The notes beneath the pieces were generated by a model. That model was not told where the DNA came from. It worked only from the letters and a program-made list of their open reading frames with translations, and did not search any database. Shown piece by piece: positions 24,718 through 34,700 of a stretch of DNA of 64,000 nt. The position numbers and the translations under genes are program-made. This DNA is from Pseudolysinimonas_A sp044239695. Lineage in GTDB: Bacteria > Actinomycetota > Actinomycetes > Actinomycetales > Microbacteriaceae. The DNA lies in NCBI RefSeq assembly GCF_044239695.1, contig NZ_JBIIAW010000001.1, forward strand, positions 1 through 64,000, given 5' to 3'. How positions within the stretch are numbered: position 1 is the stretch's first letter; every line of letters begins with the position of its first letter.

Positions 24718-24730
24718 GAAGGACACAGCA

Positions 24731-26056
24731 ATGAAGTTGCGTCGAATCGGTGCGCTCGCCCTCGCGGTGAGCGTCGTCGCGGGCCTCGCCGCCTGCTCCA
24801 CCGGAGGCGACTCCGGCGACCAGAACCTCGTCGTCTGGGACACGGGGCTCCTCGGCACCACGCTCGAGAACGGCGACCCCGACATGGACAAGTCGTTCCT
24901 CGACCGCATGGCGGTCGCGTTCGAGGAGGCCAACCCCGGCGTCACCGTCGAGGTCATCCAGCAGGGCGGCGACATCACCTCGGCCGCCGCGGAGTTCCAA
25001 GCCGCCTCGATCGCGGGCAACGGTCCGGACATCCGCATCCAGTACGCCGGAGGCCCGACCATCTCGTACGGCGAGTTCTTCGCCGACCTCGAGCCGCTCC
25101 TCAGCCAGGAGACGATCGACTCGCTCGCCGGCTTCAACGTCAACCGCGAGGGCTACGCGCCCGACGGCCGCATCCTCGGCATGCCGTTCGGCGCGGGCAA
25201 CCTCTTCACCATCTTCGCCAACAACGCGATCCTCGAGGAGGCCGGTCTCGATCCGGCCGACGTCCCCGAGACGTGGGAGGAGCTGCTCGAGAACGGCCAG
25301 CAGGTCGTCGACAACACCGACGCCGCCGGCTTCTGGGCCGCCAACCTCGAGGGCTACGTGGGCGCCTGGATGATCAGCGCCCTCGTCGGCGGCGAGCTGG
25401 GCGAGACCGCGTTCACCGAGATGTACGCGGGCACGATCGATGTCGACGACCCCGCGATGCTCAAGGCCTACGAGACGTTCGCCGAGTGGGGTGCGAGTGG
25501 GCTGACCAACCCCGACGCCGGGCAGGTCTCCAACGGCGACTCGACCGCGGGCTTCGTCTCCGGTGCTGCCGCCTACTACCTCGTCGGCAGCTGGGAGAAC
25601 CAGAACATGCTGGACGCGTTCGGCGAGGACGGTGTGAGCACCTTCTTCATCCCGATGCTCGAGGGCGCCGAGTACCCGAACATGGGTGCTGGCGGCCCGG
25701 AGATCGCGCTGTCGATCACCGAGTACTCCGAGAAGCAGGAGCTCGCGGCGCAGTTCCTCGAGTTCATCTCGAGCGCGGAGAACCAGGACCTGTTCGTCGA
25801 GCTGCGTCAAACGCAGGCCTCGAACCACGTCGACGGCGACCCGTCGAAGATCCAGAACCCGCTGCTCAAGGCGGAGTTCGAGGAGCTTCAGGCGGCCACC
25901 GACGGCGTCGTCTTCGCCTTCGACAGCGTCATGCCGCAAGCGACGATCGACCTGTTCTACCGGCTGAACGCCGGGGTGTTCCTGGGCAGCATCACCCCGG
26001 AGGACGCCGTGGCCCAGCTCCAGGCGTCGTACGAGCAGGAGATCGCGAACCAGTGA
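24731..26056 (+). CDS. Sugar ABC transporter substrate-binding lipoprotein
   Basis: A 441-residue family-1 extracellular solute-binding protein. The signal peptide ends in the lipobox VAGLAACS, so it is tethered to the membrane after Cys lipidation. Mature motifs: DKSFLDRMAVAFEEANPGVTVEVI, YAPDGRILGMPFGAGN and GFVSGAAAYYLVGSWE. The start is chosen from GGAAGGA 8 bases upstream and the signal peptide. It feeds the two permeases that follow with 4-base and 1-base overlaps. Oligosaccharide binding is inferred from the glycosidases nearby. Confidence 0.92.
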   Translation: MKLRRIGALALAVSVVAGLAACSTGGDSGDQNLVVWDTGLLGTTLENGDPDMDKSFLDRMAVAFEEANPGVTVEVIQQGGDITSAAAEFQAASIAGNGPDIRIQYAGGPTISYGEFFADLEPLLSQETIDSLAGFNVNREGYAPDGRILGMPFGAGNLFTIFANNAILEEAGLDPADVPETWEELLENGQQVVDNTDAAGFWAANLEGYVGAWMISALVGGELGETAFTEMYAGTIDVDDPAMLKAYETFAEWGASGLTNPDAGQVSNGDSTAGFVSGAAAYYLVGSWENQNMLDAFGEDGVSTFFIPMLEGAEYPNMGAGGPEIALSITEYSEKQELAAQFLEFISSAENQDLFVELRQTQASNHVDGDPSKIQNPLLKAEFEELQAATDGVVFAFDSVMPQATIDLFYRLNAGVFLGSITPEDAVAQLQASYEQEIANQ

Positions 26057-26994
26057 CCTCCGCCGTCAGCCCCTCGGCCGTGGACGCAGCAGTGGCGTCC
26101 ACGGCCGGGGGGCCCCCGCGCCGCCCCGGTGGCCTCGGCAAGCGAGACCGCCTGATCGGGCTGCTCGCCGTCCTTCCGGCCCTCGTCGTCGTCGTGGGGT
26201 TCATGGCGTTCCCCGTCGGGTTCGCCCTCTTCATCTCGTTCACCAAGACCAACGGCCGCAGTTTCGAGTTCCGCGGTCTGGACAACTACATCGGGTTGCT
26301 GACCGACCCGGTGGTGCACCAGGTGTTCTTCAACAACCTGAAGTTCCTCATCTCGGTGCCGCTCGTGATCTTCACGGCCCTCATCGTCTCGGTGCTGCTG
26401 TTCGAGCGGGTGCGCGGATGGCGCTTCTTCCGCGTCATCTTCTTCCTGCCGAACGTGCTCTCCGTCGCCGTCATCGGCATCATGTTCCGCAACGCGTTCG
26501 GCTACTACGGCGCCGTCAACCAGTTGCTCGGGCTGTTCGGCATCGAGCCGATCCAGTTCTTCACGAACGCGACCTTCTCGATCTCGATCATCATCCTCGC
26601 CCTCGTCTGGTCGGGCTTCGGCTACCAGTCGCTCCTGCTGCTGGCCGGCCTGACGTCGATCCCGCCCTCGGTCTACGAGGCTGCGGCGCTCGACGGCGCC
26701 GGCTGGTGGCAGCGGCTGTGGTTCATCACCCTGCCCAACATTCGTCGGGTTCTCGGCTTCGTCTTCATCATCAACGTGCTCTACACGTTCACCTCGCTCT
26801 TCGGGTTCGTCTACGTGATGACCGCCGGGGGACCCGGCTACGAGACCACGACGATCGACTACCTCGTCTACCTCCGCGCGTTCTCGAGCACCAACCTGGG
26901 CTCGGGAGCCGCGCTCGCCGTCCTCCTCTTCCTTTTCATCGGCGTGCTGACGCTCATCCAGAACCGCGTGTTCCGACTGCAGGAGGACGACTGA
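26053..26994 (+). CDS. Sugar ABC transporter permease (MalF-like)
   Basis: A 313-residue inner-membrane protein with six helices, the first within RDRLIGLLAVLPALVVVVGFMAFPVG. The EAA loop that docks the ATPase reads VYEAAALDGAGWWQRLWFITLPNIR. The GTG start overlaps the stop of the binding-protein gene (GTGA). It pairs with the next permease as a heterodimer. Confidence 0.92.
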   Translation: MTSAVSPSAVDAAVASTAGGPPRRPGGLGKRDRLIGLLAVLPALVVVVGFMAFPVGFALFISFTKTNGRSFEFRGLDNYIGLLTDPVVHQVFFNNLKFLISVPLVIFTALIVSVLLFERVRGWRFFRVIFFLPNVLSVAVIGIMFRNAFGYYGAVNQLLGLFGIEPIQFFTNATFSISIIILALVWSGFGYQSLLLLAGLTSIPPSVYEAAALDGAGWWQRLWFITLPNIRRVLGFVFIINVLYTFTSLFGFVYVMTAGGPGYETTTIDYLVYLRAFSSTNLGSGAALAVLLFLFIGVLTLIQNRVFRLQEDD

Positions 26995-27839
26995 TGAGCG
27001 ACGCTCCCAGCGCCCGTATCTCGAGCCGCCGTACGCAGTGGCCGATCTTCATCGCGCTCTGCATCGTCGCAGCGTCGATCATCTACCCGCTGTACTTCGT
27101 GATCGTGACCGCACTGCGCCCGAACGCCGACTACCTGCAGAACCCGTTCGGGCTGCCGGGGACGTGGACGCTCGACAACTTCCTGGCACTCGTGAACTAC
27201 TACGGCGCGGGCCAGGCGTTCCTCAACAGCCTGTTCGTCACGTCGGTGGCCGTAGTGATCGAGCTCACCCTCGCGATCCTCGCCGGCTACGCGCTCGCCA
27301 AGCTGCCGGTGCCGGGGGCGAAGTACATCACGACGACGTTCGTCTCGGTGATGCTCATCCCGGCGCCCGTGCTGATCATTCCCGTGTACCTGATGCTCGC
27401 GCGGCTCGACCTCGTCGGCGGCTACGGGGGGCTCATCCTCGTCTACATCGCGACCGGTCTGCCGTTCGCGACGTTCTTCCTCACCGTGACCTTCCGCTCC
27501 ATCCCGCAGGAGGTCATCGAAGCGGCGCGCATCGACGGCGCCGGGTTCTTCCGCACGGTGTGGTCGATCATCCGGCCGATGGGCGCGAGCGGGATCGCGA
27601 CGGTGGCGGTGTTGCAGTTCCTCGGCGCTTGGAACGAGCTCATCTGGGCGGTCATCCTGATCCAGAGCGACTCGATGGAATTGCTCACGCCCGCGCTCGC
27701 CGACATCGGCAGCCGCTTCCTGACCGATCAGCCGCTCGTCTCGGCGGGCCTGTTCATCTCGGCGTCGGTGCCGCTGATCCTGCTCGGCTTCGCGTCGCGC
27801 TACATCATGCAGGGGCTCGCGGTCGGTGTGAACCGCTGA
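26994..27839 (+). CDS. Sugar ABC transporter permease (MalG-like)
   Basis: A 281-residue permease with six helices; the EAA loop is VIEAARIDGAGFFRTVWSIIRP and the C terminus is RYIMQGLAVGVNR, typical of MalG partners. Its ATG overlaps the preceding stop (TGATG). No ATP-binding subunit is encoded in this locus, so the importer must borrow a shared MsmK/MalK-type ATPase from elsewhere. The gene is convergent with the ThuA gene. Confidence 0.92.
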   Translation: MSDAPSARISSRRTQWPIFIALCIVAASIIYPLYFVIVTALRPNADYLQNPFGLPGTWTLDNFLALVNYYGAGQAFLNSLFVTSVAVVIELTLAILAGYALAKLPVPGAKYITTTFVSVMLIPAPVLIIPVYLMLARLDLVGGYGGLILVYIATGLPFATFFLTVTFRSIPQEVIEAARIDGAGFFRTVWSIIRPMGASGIATVAVLQFLGAWNELIWAVILIQSDSMELLTPALADIGSRFLTDQPLVSAGLFISASVPLILLGFASRYIMQGLAVGVNR

Positions 27840-27846
27840 GCAGGAG

Positions 27847-28605
27847 TCAGTCGCTGAGCGGCGTCCCGTCGACCCAGCCGCGGCGGTGCATCGTGGCGTC
27901 GAGCCGCGGCCCACGGCGCACCGGCGCGGCCCAGCGCACGCCGTTGGCGAGCACGCGACGGATGCCGTGGTGCCGGTAGACGGGGTACTCCTGATCGCCG
28001 GGCGAGAAGTAGAACACCTTGCCGAACCCGCGGGTCCAGGTCGCGCCCGAGCGGAACACCTCGCCGCCGGAGAACGTCGAGAGGAAGATCAGCTCCTCGG
28101 GCACGGGGATGTCGAAGAACTCGCCGTACATCTCCTGCTCGTCGATGACGAGGGGATCGGGAACGCCGACGGCGATCGGATGCGTCGGCGCGACCGTCCA
28201 GACGACCTCGCGCGCGACATCCGGACTCCAGCGCAGGGAGCAGGTGGTGCCCATCAGGCGCCTGAAGATCTTCGAGTAGTGGCCGGAGTGCAGCACGAGC
28301 AGGCCCATGCCGCCGAGCACGGCGTCGTGCACGCGGTCGACGACCTCGTCGGCGACACCGGGGTGGTCCTCATGGCCCCACCAGAGCAGCACGTCGGTGG
28401 TATCCACGACCTCCTGCGGCAGCCCGTGCTCGGGTTGCTCCATCGTCGCCGTGCGCACCTCCACCGAGGAGCCGAGCAGCTCGCGCAGCCCGTCGGCGAT
28501 CGCGCCGTGGATGCCGGCGGGGTAGAGCTCCGCGGGGTGCGAGCCCACTCGGCGCTCGTGGATGTTCTCATTCCAGACCGTCACCCGGATCGGCGTCGTC
28601 GTCAC
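27847..28605 (-). CDS. ThuA domain protein
   Basis: A 252-residue class-I glutamine-amidotransferase-like fold of the ThuA (trehalose utilisation) family. It has VTVWNENIHERR at the N terminus, DVLLWWGHEDHPGVADEVVDRVHD, MGLLVLHSGHYSKIFRRLMG and MYGEFFDIPVPEELIFLSTF. ThuA proteins act with Gfo/Idh dehydrogenases on 3-keto sugars in Rhizobiaceae. Here the gene overlaps a Gfo/Idh gene by four bases, repeating that partnership. The exact reaction is unproven. Confidence 0.88.
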   Translation of the reverse strand: MTTTPIRVTVWNENIHERRVGSHPAELYPAGIHGAIADGLRELLGSSVEVRTATMEQPEHGLPQEVVDTTDVLLWWGHEDHPGVADEVVDRVHDAVLGGMGLLVLHSGHYSKIFRRLMGTTCSLRWSPDVAREVVWTVAPTHPIAVGVPDPLVIDEQEMYGEFFDIPVPEELIFLSTFSGGEVFRSGATWTRGFGKVFYFSPGDQEYPVYRHHGIRRVLANGVRWAAPVRRGPRLDATMHRRGWVDGTPLSD

Positions 28606-29690
28606 AGCGTGACCTCCCGTCCTTCGGCGGCCGAACGGTAGCAGGCGTCGAGCACCTCGGTGCGGTGCAGGGCGAAGTCGCCGTGGTGCGCGGCCCAGTC
28701 ACCGGATCGCACCACGTCGACGAACTCGGCGATGACCAGAGGATGCTCGCCCCCCGGCACGATCACCTCGGGCGCGAGGGTCACCTCCTCGCCGTCGACG
28801 TCGCGGTAGATGCGCACGGTGTCCTCGCCGCGGTAGCGCGGCACGAAGATGCGGATGCCGGCGTCGACACCGAGCAGCTCGATCGAGATGTCCTCGTCGT
28901 CGACGGTGTGTCCCGCCCAGCTGATCTCGAACGCGATGCTCGCCCCGTCGTCGAGCCGCAGCAAGGCGCTGGCGAGATCCTCGACTTCGAACAGACCCGA
29001 TTCGCTCGCCATCTGCTCCTGTCGGTTCATCGCGCCGTAGCCGGCGCGGCCGAGTTCGCCGTGGGTGACGGCGCTCACGGCGGTGACCCGCGGTTCGCCG
29101 AGCAGGAAGAGCACCGAGTCCAGCACGTGCGGGCCGAGGTCGATGAGCGCGCCGCCCCCGGCCATCGTCTTGCTCGTGAACCAGGAGGTGAGCCCGGGGA
29201 TACCGGAGCGCCGTTTCCACGAGGCGCGCACGTGATAGATCCGGCCGATGCCGGTCTCGTCGAGGTAGCGGCGGGCGAACTGCACGTCGGCCCGGCGGCG
29301 GTGGTTGAAGGCGACCTCGAGCACGCGATCGTTCTCGTGCGCGGCGGCGACCATGGCGCGCGCCTCCGCCGCCGTCAGGGCGAGGGGCTTCTCGCAGAAG
29401 ACGTGCTTGCCGCTCGCGAGGGCCGCGAGGGCGATCGGCCCGTGCAGCACGTTCGGGGTGGCGATGCTCACGATGTCGAGGTCGGGCAGGTCGACGAGCT
29501 CTTCCCAGTCGGCGTGCAATGACGGGATGCCGTGCGTCGCGCCGAGCTCCGCCAGGCGCGGGGCTTCCTTGCCGGCGAGGGCGACCACCTCGACGCCGGG
29601 GATGCCGGCGAATGACTCGAGGTGGGTCGTGCCGGCGTAGCCGAGGCCGACGACGCCGACGCGGAGCGGGGTGGGAGTGGTCATGCTCAC
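28602..29690 (-). CDS. Gfo/Idh/MocA family oxidoreductase (ThuB-like partner of ThuA)
   Basis: A 362-residue NAD(P)-dependent dehydrogenase. The Rossmann motif is VGVVGLGYAGTTHLESF, the conserved Lys is in HVFCEKPLALTAAEA, and GGGALIDLGPHVLDSVLFLLGEP supplies the Asp/His-type catalytic stretch. It probably oxidises a glycoside hydroxyl, with ThuA acting next. The start is at 29690 or 29684 (MSM or MT); GAGGTGAG precedes it. It is divergent from the alpha-galactosidase operon across a 73-base control region. Confidence 0.9.
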   Translation of the reverse strand: MSMTTPTPLRVGVVGLGYAGTTHLESFAGIPGVEVVALAGKEAPRLAELGATHGIPSLHADWEELVDLPDLDIVSIATPNVLHGPIALAALASGKHVFCEKPLALTAAEARAMVAAAHENDRVLEVAFNHRRRADVQFARRYLDETGIGRIYHVRASWKRRSGIPGLTSWFTSKTMAGGGALIDLGPHVLDSVLFLLGEPRVTAVSAVTHGELGRAGYGAMNRQEQMASESGLFEVEDLASALLRLDDGASIAFEISWAGHTVDDEDISIELLGVDAGIRIFVPRYRGEDTVRIYRDVDGEEVTLAPEVIVPGGEHPLVIAEFVDVVRSGDWAAHHGDFALHRTEVLDACYRSAAEGREVTL

Positions 29691-29726
29691 CTCATCGTGA
29701 TCGGACCCTGGGAGTCCCGCGGGCCT

Positions 29727-29741
29727 TTAGGTATGATGTAA
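29727..29741 (+). promoter_or_regulatory. Probable GntR operator / -10 element upstream of the glycosidase operon (site C)
   Basis: TTAGGTATGATGTAA matches sites A, B and D and points at the alpha-galactosidase gene. It sits midway between divergent operons, so it may control the Gfo/Idh-ThuA pair as well. The glycosidase start has a CGGAGGA ribosome site 7 bases upstream. Confidence 0.5.
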
Positions 29742-29763
29742 GAACTCTAACGGAGGATCGACG

Positions 29764-31764
29764 ATGAACGACGCGATGGTGCGTGCCCGGGCCGATGACG
29801 GTGGACGGGTGACGGTGGCGCTGGCCGGCAGCCCGCTCAGCGATTCCGAGGCCGTCCTGGTCGAAGTCGACGGGCGTGCGATCTCCGCGTGGGACGCACC
29901 TCGCTCCGGAGACGGCACGATTTCGGGCCACCTCGCCGGCACGCGCGTCCACGCCGAGTGGCGTGCCCGCCGGATCGGCGAACAGGCCGTGTGGGAGTTC
30001 ACGCTGCGGCTGCGCAACGACGGCGATGCTCCCGTCGTCATCACCCGGATGGACCCGCTCCGGCTCCACGTCGAGGGCGAGTGGAGCACGCTCGGCTACC
30101 GCTCTGCGTGGGGCGACGAGTTCCGCCCGGTGACCGGGTGGACGTCGCACGACCTGGTGCTCGAGGCGCGCGCCGGTCGCTCGAGCAACGGTCACGACCC
30201 CTACCTCGGACTCGAGCGCGACGGAGCCGCGATCGCCGTGCTTCCCGCGTGGAGCGGCAACTGGCACATCCACGCGCTCGCCGAAGGCCACGTCACCGCG
30301 GGCATCTCACCGTGGCGATTCCGAGTCGACCTCGCGCCCGGCGACGAGCTCGAGGCACCGAGTGTCGTCGTCGCGGTCGCCGACGATCTCGACGAGGCGG
30401 CCGTCGCCGTGCAACGCGCCGTGGCGGCCGAGTGGCTTCCGCGCACGTCGTGGACGGACGAGCTCCCGCGCGAGTGGAACCACTGGTGGCCCTACGAAGA
30501 CGTCGAGGTCACCGAGCAGATCATCGCCGAGAACGCGGCGCTCGCCGCCGACCTGGGTTTCGACGTCGTCACCGTCGACGCCGGCTGGTTCGGAGCGGCC
30601 GACGCGGGAAGCGACTGGCAGGAGCAGCGCGGCGACTGGGGTTCGGTCAACTCAGCGCGATTCCCTTCGGGCCTCGAGGCGCTCGGCGACAGCATCCGCG
30701 CCGCGGGCCTGGCCGCGGGGATGTGGATCGAGGCGGAGGCCGTCGGTCGGTCCTCGAAGCTACGAGCCGAGCGACCCGAGCTGCTCGCACTCTCCGACGG
30801 CACGCGTCCCGACCCGTCCTACCGGTTCATGACGGTCTCCGTCGACGCCGACGACCCGGCCTTCCTCGGGTACGTCTGCCTCGGGTCCGAAGCCGGTCGC
30901 GACCACGTGCTCTCGTCGATCTCGCGGCTCATCGAGCGCACCGGATCGCGCTGGATCAAGCTCGACTTCAACATCGACCCCGACGCCGGCTGCCGCCGCA
31001 CCGACCACGGACACGGGGAAGGCGACGGGCTCTACCGGCACTACCTGGGGCTGTACGCCGTCCTCGACGAAGTGCGCGCCCGTCACCCCGGGATCGTGCT
31101 CGAGTCCTGTGCTTCGGGCGGCCTGCGCATCGACCTCGGCCTCGCGCGGCACGTCCACGCGTTCTTCCTGAGCGACCCGGACTACACCGAGCACCACCTC
31201 CAGGTGCTGTGGGGGGCACGGCGCGTGCTGCCGCCGGTCGGCATCCTGCACTGGTCGTGGTCGCAGTGGCGCGGCGAGCATCCCCCGTCGCAGCGCGACT
31301 GGGCGAACCTGTCGACCGCCGAGTTCGATCGGATGCTCCGCGCCGCGATGGTGCATCGCTTCGGCGCGAGCCTGCGACTCCCCGAACTGCGGCCCGACCT
31401 GCTCGAGCGCCTCCGCGTGCACCTCGCCCTCTACCGCGACGTTCTCACGCCCGTCATCCGCGACGGCGTCCTGCGGCCGCTCACCGAGAGCCCGGAGCGG
31501 GGCGGTCGCGGGGAGCGGGCTCCCGCGATCCAGCTCACGGGAGCCGACGACCGGCACGTCGTGCTCGCGCTCACGCTCGAGGGGGGCGAACGCCGACCCG
31601 TGGTGCGTCCGGTCGAGCTCGACCCGGGGTCCCGCTACCGCGTCACCGATCTCGCGACCGACGCCGCGACCGAGGCGACGGGGGCCGACCTCCTCGCCGA
31701 CGGCATCCCGCTCGTCGGCGAGCCGGCGGTCTCGTCCTGGCTCGTCGCCGTCGACCGACTCTGA
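29764..31764 (+). CDS. Alpha-galactosidase, GH36 family
   Basis: A 666-residue three-domain glycosidase without a signal peptide: an N-terminal beta-sandwich, a TIM barrel, and a C-terminal sandwich. The barrel has REWNHWWPYEDVEVTEQII, DVVTVDAGWFGAADAG, the nucleophile Asp about 401 in WIKLDFNID, ESCASGGLRIDLGLA, and the acid/base Asp about 471 in FFLSDPDYTEHH. It should release terminal alpha-galactose in the cytoplasm from imported oligosaccharides. It is first of four genes linked by short gaps or overlaps. Confidence 0.92.
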   Translation: MNDAMVRARADDGGRVTVALAGSPLSDSEAVLVEVDGRAISAWDAPRSGDGTISGHLAGTRVHAEWRARRIGEQAVWEFTLRLRNDGDAPVVITRMDPLRLHVEGEWSTLGYRSAWGDEFRPVTGWTSHDLVLEARAGRSSNGHDPYLGLERDGAAIAVLPAWSGNWHIHALAEGHVTAGISPWRFRVDLAPGDELEAPSVVVAVADDLDEAAVAVQRAVAAEWLPRTSWTDELPREWNHWWPYEDVEVTEQIIAENAALAADLGFDVVTVDAGWFGAADAGSDWQEQRGDWGSVNSARFPSGLEALGDSIRAAGLAAGMWIEAEAVGRSSKLRAERPELLALSDGTRPDPSYRFMTVSVDADDPAFLGYVCLGSEAGRDHVLSSISRLIERTGSRWIKLDFNIDPDAGCRRTDHGHGEGDGLYRHYLGLYAVLDEVRARHPGIVLESCASGGLRIDLGLARHVHAFFLSDPDYTEHHLQVLWGARRVLPPVGILHWSWSQWRGEHPPSQRDWANLSTAEFDRMLRAAMVHRFGASLRLPELRPDLLERLRVHLALYRDVLTPVIRDGVLRPLTESPERGGRGERAPAIQLTGADDRHVVLALTLEGGERRPVVRPVELDPGSRYRVTDLATDAATEATGADLLADGIPLVGEPAVSSWLVAVDRL

Positions 31765-31773
31765 CGGAGCCCC

Positions 31774-34700
31774 ATGCACACCGACACCGCCCTCGTCGAG
31801 GCCCGCCTCGCCCGTTTCGTGCGCGACAAGCTCGAGCCCGCCGTCTATCGTGACGCCCACCCGCTGACAGCGACCGCCTGGGTCGCCCCCGGCGAGCCGG
31901 TGCCGTTCGCCGAGGCCATCGCGCAGCCGTTCGACCCCGTGCCGCTCGGCTGGCGGTGGGGCCGCGCGTGGTCGACGGTGTGGTTCCATGTGACGGGCAC
32001 CTCGCCCTGGGCCGACGGGCCGCCGGAGGGGACGCGCGCCGAGATCCTCGTCGACTTCGGGTACAACCGGTCGCGCTCCGGATTCCAGGCGGAGGCGTTC
32101 GCCTACCGGCCGGACGGCACGCCGATCAAGTCGATCGCACCGTTGAACTCGTACCTGCCGTGGGCCGGAGGGCCGATCGACCTCTACCTCGAGGCCGCCG
32201 CGAACCCCGACGTCGCGGGGGACTACACGTTCGAGCCGACGCCGTACGGGGAGTGGGAGACCTCGCCCGAGGACCCGCTGTACTCGCTCGCCCAGCTCGA
32301 GATCGCCCTGCTCGACGTCGCCGTGTGGGAGTTGAGCCGCGACGTGTGGACGCTTCGCGGGCTCATGGCCGAGCTGCCCGCCGACTCGACCCGACGCCAT
32401 GTCGTGCTGCGCGCCCTCGAGGACATGCTGGATGTCGTCGACCCGACCGACGTCTCGGGCACCGCCGCCGCCGGACGGGCGGCGCTCGCGCCGGCGCTCG
32501 CCGCCCCGGCGAACGCCTCCGCCCACCGCATCGTCGCGACCGGGCACGCGCACATCGACTCCGCGTGGCTCTGGCCGCTGCGCGAGACGGTGCGCAAGTG
32601 CGCGCGCACCTTCACGAATGTGATGACGCTGATGGACGAGCATCCCGACTTCGTCTTCGCCTGCTCGTCGGCGCAGCAGTACCTCTGGATGAAGGAGCAC
32701 CACCCCGCGGTCTGGGAGCGCATCACGATCAAGGTGGCCGAGGGCCGGTTCGTGCCGGTCGGCGGGATGTGGGTCGAATCCGACACCAACATGCCCGGCT
32801 CGGAGGCGATGGCCCGGCAGTTCATCGCGGGCAAGCGGTTCTTCCTCGAGGAGTTCGGCGTCGAGTGCGAGGAGGCCTGGCTGCCCGACTCGTTCGGCTA
32901 CTCGGCGGCGCTGCCGCAGATCGTCGCGCTCGCCGGGGAGAAGTGGTTCCTCACCCAGAAGATCTCGTGGAACCAGGTCAACCGCATGCCGCACCACACC
33001 TTCTGGTGGGAGGGCATCGACGGCACCCGCGTGTTCACGCACTTCCCGCCGGCCGACACCTACATCAGCGAGATCTCCGGTGCGGAACTCGCGCACGCCG
33101 AGCGCAACTTCTCGGAGAAGGGCCGGGCGGGCATCTCGCTCGTGCCGTTCGGCTGGGGTGACGGCGGCGGCGGCCCGACGCGCGAGATGATCGCCGCCGC
33201 GCACCGCACCGCCGACCTCGAAGGCTCGCCCAAGGTGACGATCGGATCGCCCCGGTCGTTCTTCGAGCAGGCCGAGGCCGAGTATCCCGACGCGCCGGTC
33301 TGGTCGGGCGAGATGTACCTCGAGCTGCACCGCGGCGTCTTCACGTCGCAACTGCGCACGAAGCAGGGCAACCGGCGCAACGAGGGGCTGTTGCGCGAAG
33401 CGGAACTCTGGGCCGCGACCGCGACCCTCCGCACCGGCGCGGCGTACCCGCGGGCGGAGCTCGAAGCGGCCTGGCAGGACGTGCTGCTGCTGCAGTTCCA
33501 CGACATCCTGCCCGGCTCGGCGATCGCCTGGGTGCACCGCGAAGCCGAGCGCCGGCACGCCGCAGTCTCGGCGACGCTCGAGCGGATCATCACGGATGCC
33601 CTCGCGGTGCTGGGTTCGGCCGACGGCGACCTCCTCGCCGTCAACTCCGCGCCGTTCGCCCGGGCCGGTGTGCCCGCGCTCGGCGCCGGGTCGGCGGTGG
33701 CCGGCAATGCGGTCGATTCCACGGAGGCCGACGGGGGGCACGTCCTCGACAACGGCGTCGTGCGCGTCGTCGTCGACGCCGGGGGCCGCGTGACCTCGCT
33801 CGTCGCGCACGCCGACGGCCGCGAGGCGATCCCGGTGGGCGACCCGGCGGCCGCGCTGCGGGTGCACCGCGACCTGCCCAACCTCTGGGATGCCTGGGAC
33901 CTCGACGCCCACTACCGCCGCACCGTGACCGAACTCGACATCGCCGACGAGGTGCGCCTCGACCGGGATGCCGACGGCACGGCCCGGGTCGTCAGCATCC
34001 GCCGGTTCGGCGACTCGACGATCGAGCTCGCCGTGGTCCTGCGGCCGGCAGCGGATGCCGTCGAACTCGACGTCGCCGTGGATTGGCGGGAGCAGGAGCG
34101 CATCCTGAAGCTCGCGGTGCCGCTCGACGTGCACGCCGACCGCGTGGCCGCCGAGACCCAGTTCGGGCACCTGTTCCGCTCCACGCACGTCAACACCAGC
34201 TGGGATGCCGCGCGCTTCGAGGCCTGTCAGCATCGGTTCCTGCACGTCGGCGAGCCGGGCTACGGCGTCGCGATCGCCAACGACTCCACCTACGGCTACG
34301 ACGTCGACCGGCGCACGCGGTCCGGAGGCGGCACGACGACGACGGTGCGGTTCTCGGTCATCCGGGCACCGCGCTTCCCCGACCCGGAATCCGACCAGGG
34401 TGAGCACCGGCTGCGCTTCCGGCTGCGGCCCGGCTCGGCGATCGCGGATGCCGTCGCCCTCGGGTACGACCTGGCGAACCCGGTGCGCGCCGTGCGCGCG
34501 ACCGCCCCGGTGCTGCCGATCGTCACGTCGAGCCACCAGGCGGTCGTCGTCGAGACGGTCAAGCTCGCGGAAGACGGCAGCGGCGACCTCGTCGTGCGGC
34601 TCTACGAGTCGCTCGGCGGGCGGGCCCGCACGACCCTGGCCTTCGACGGATCGGCCGACCTGGCTGAGGTGACCGACCTGCTCGAGCGCCCGCTCGAGGG

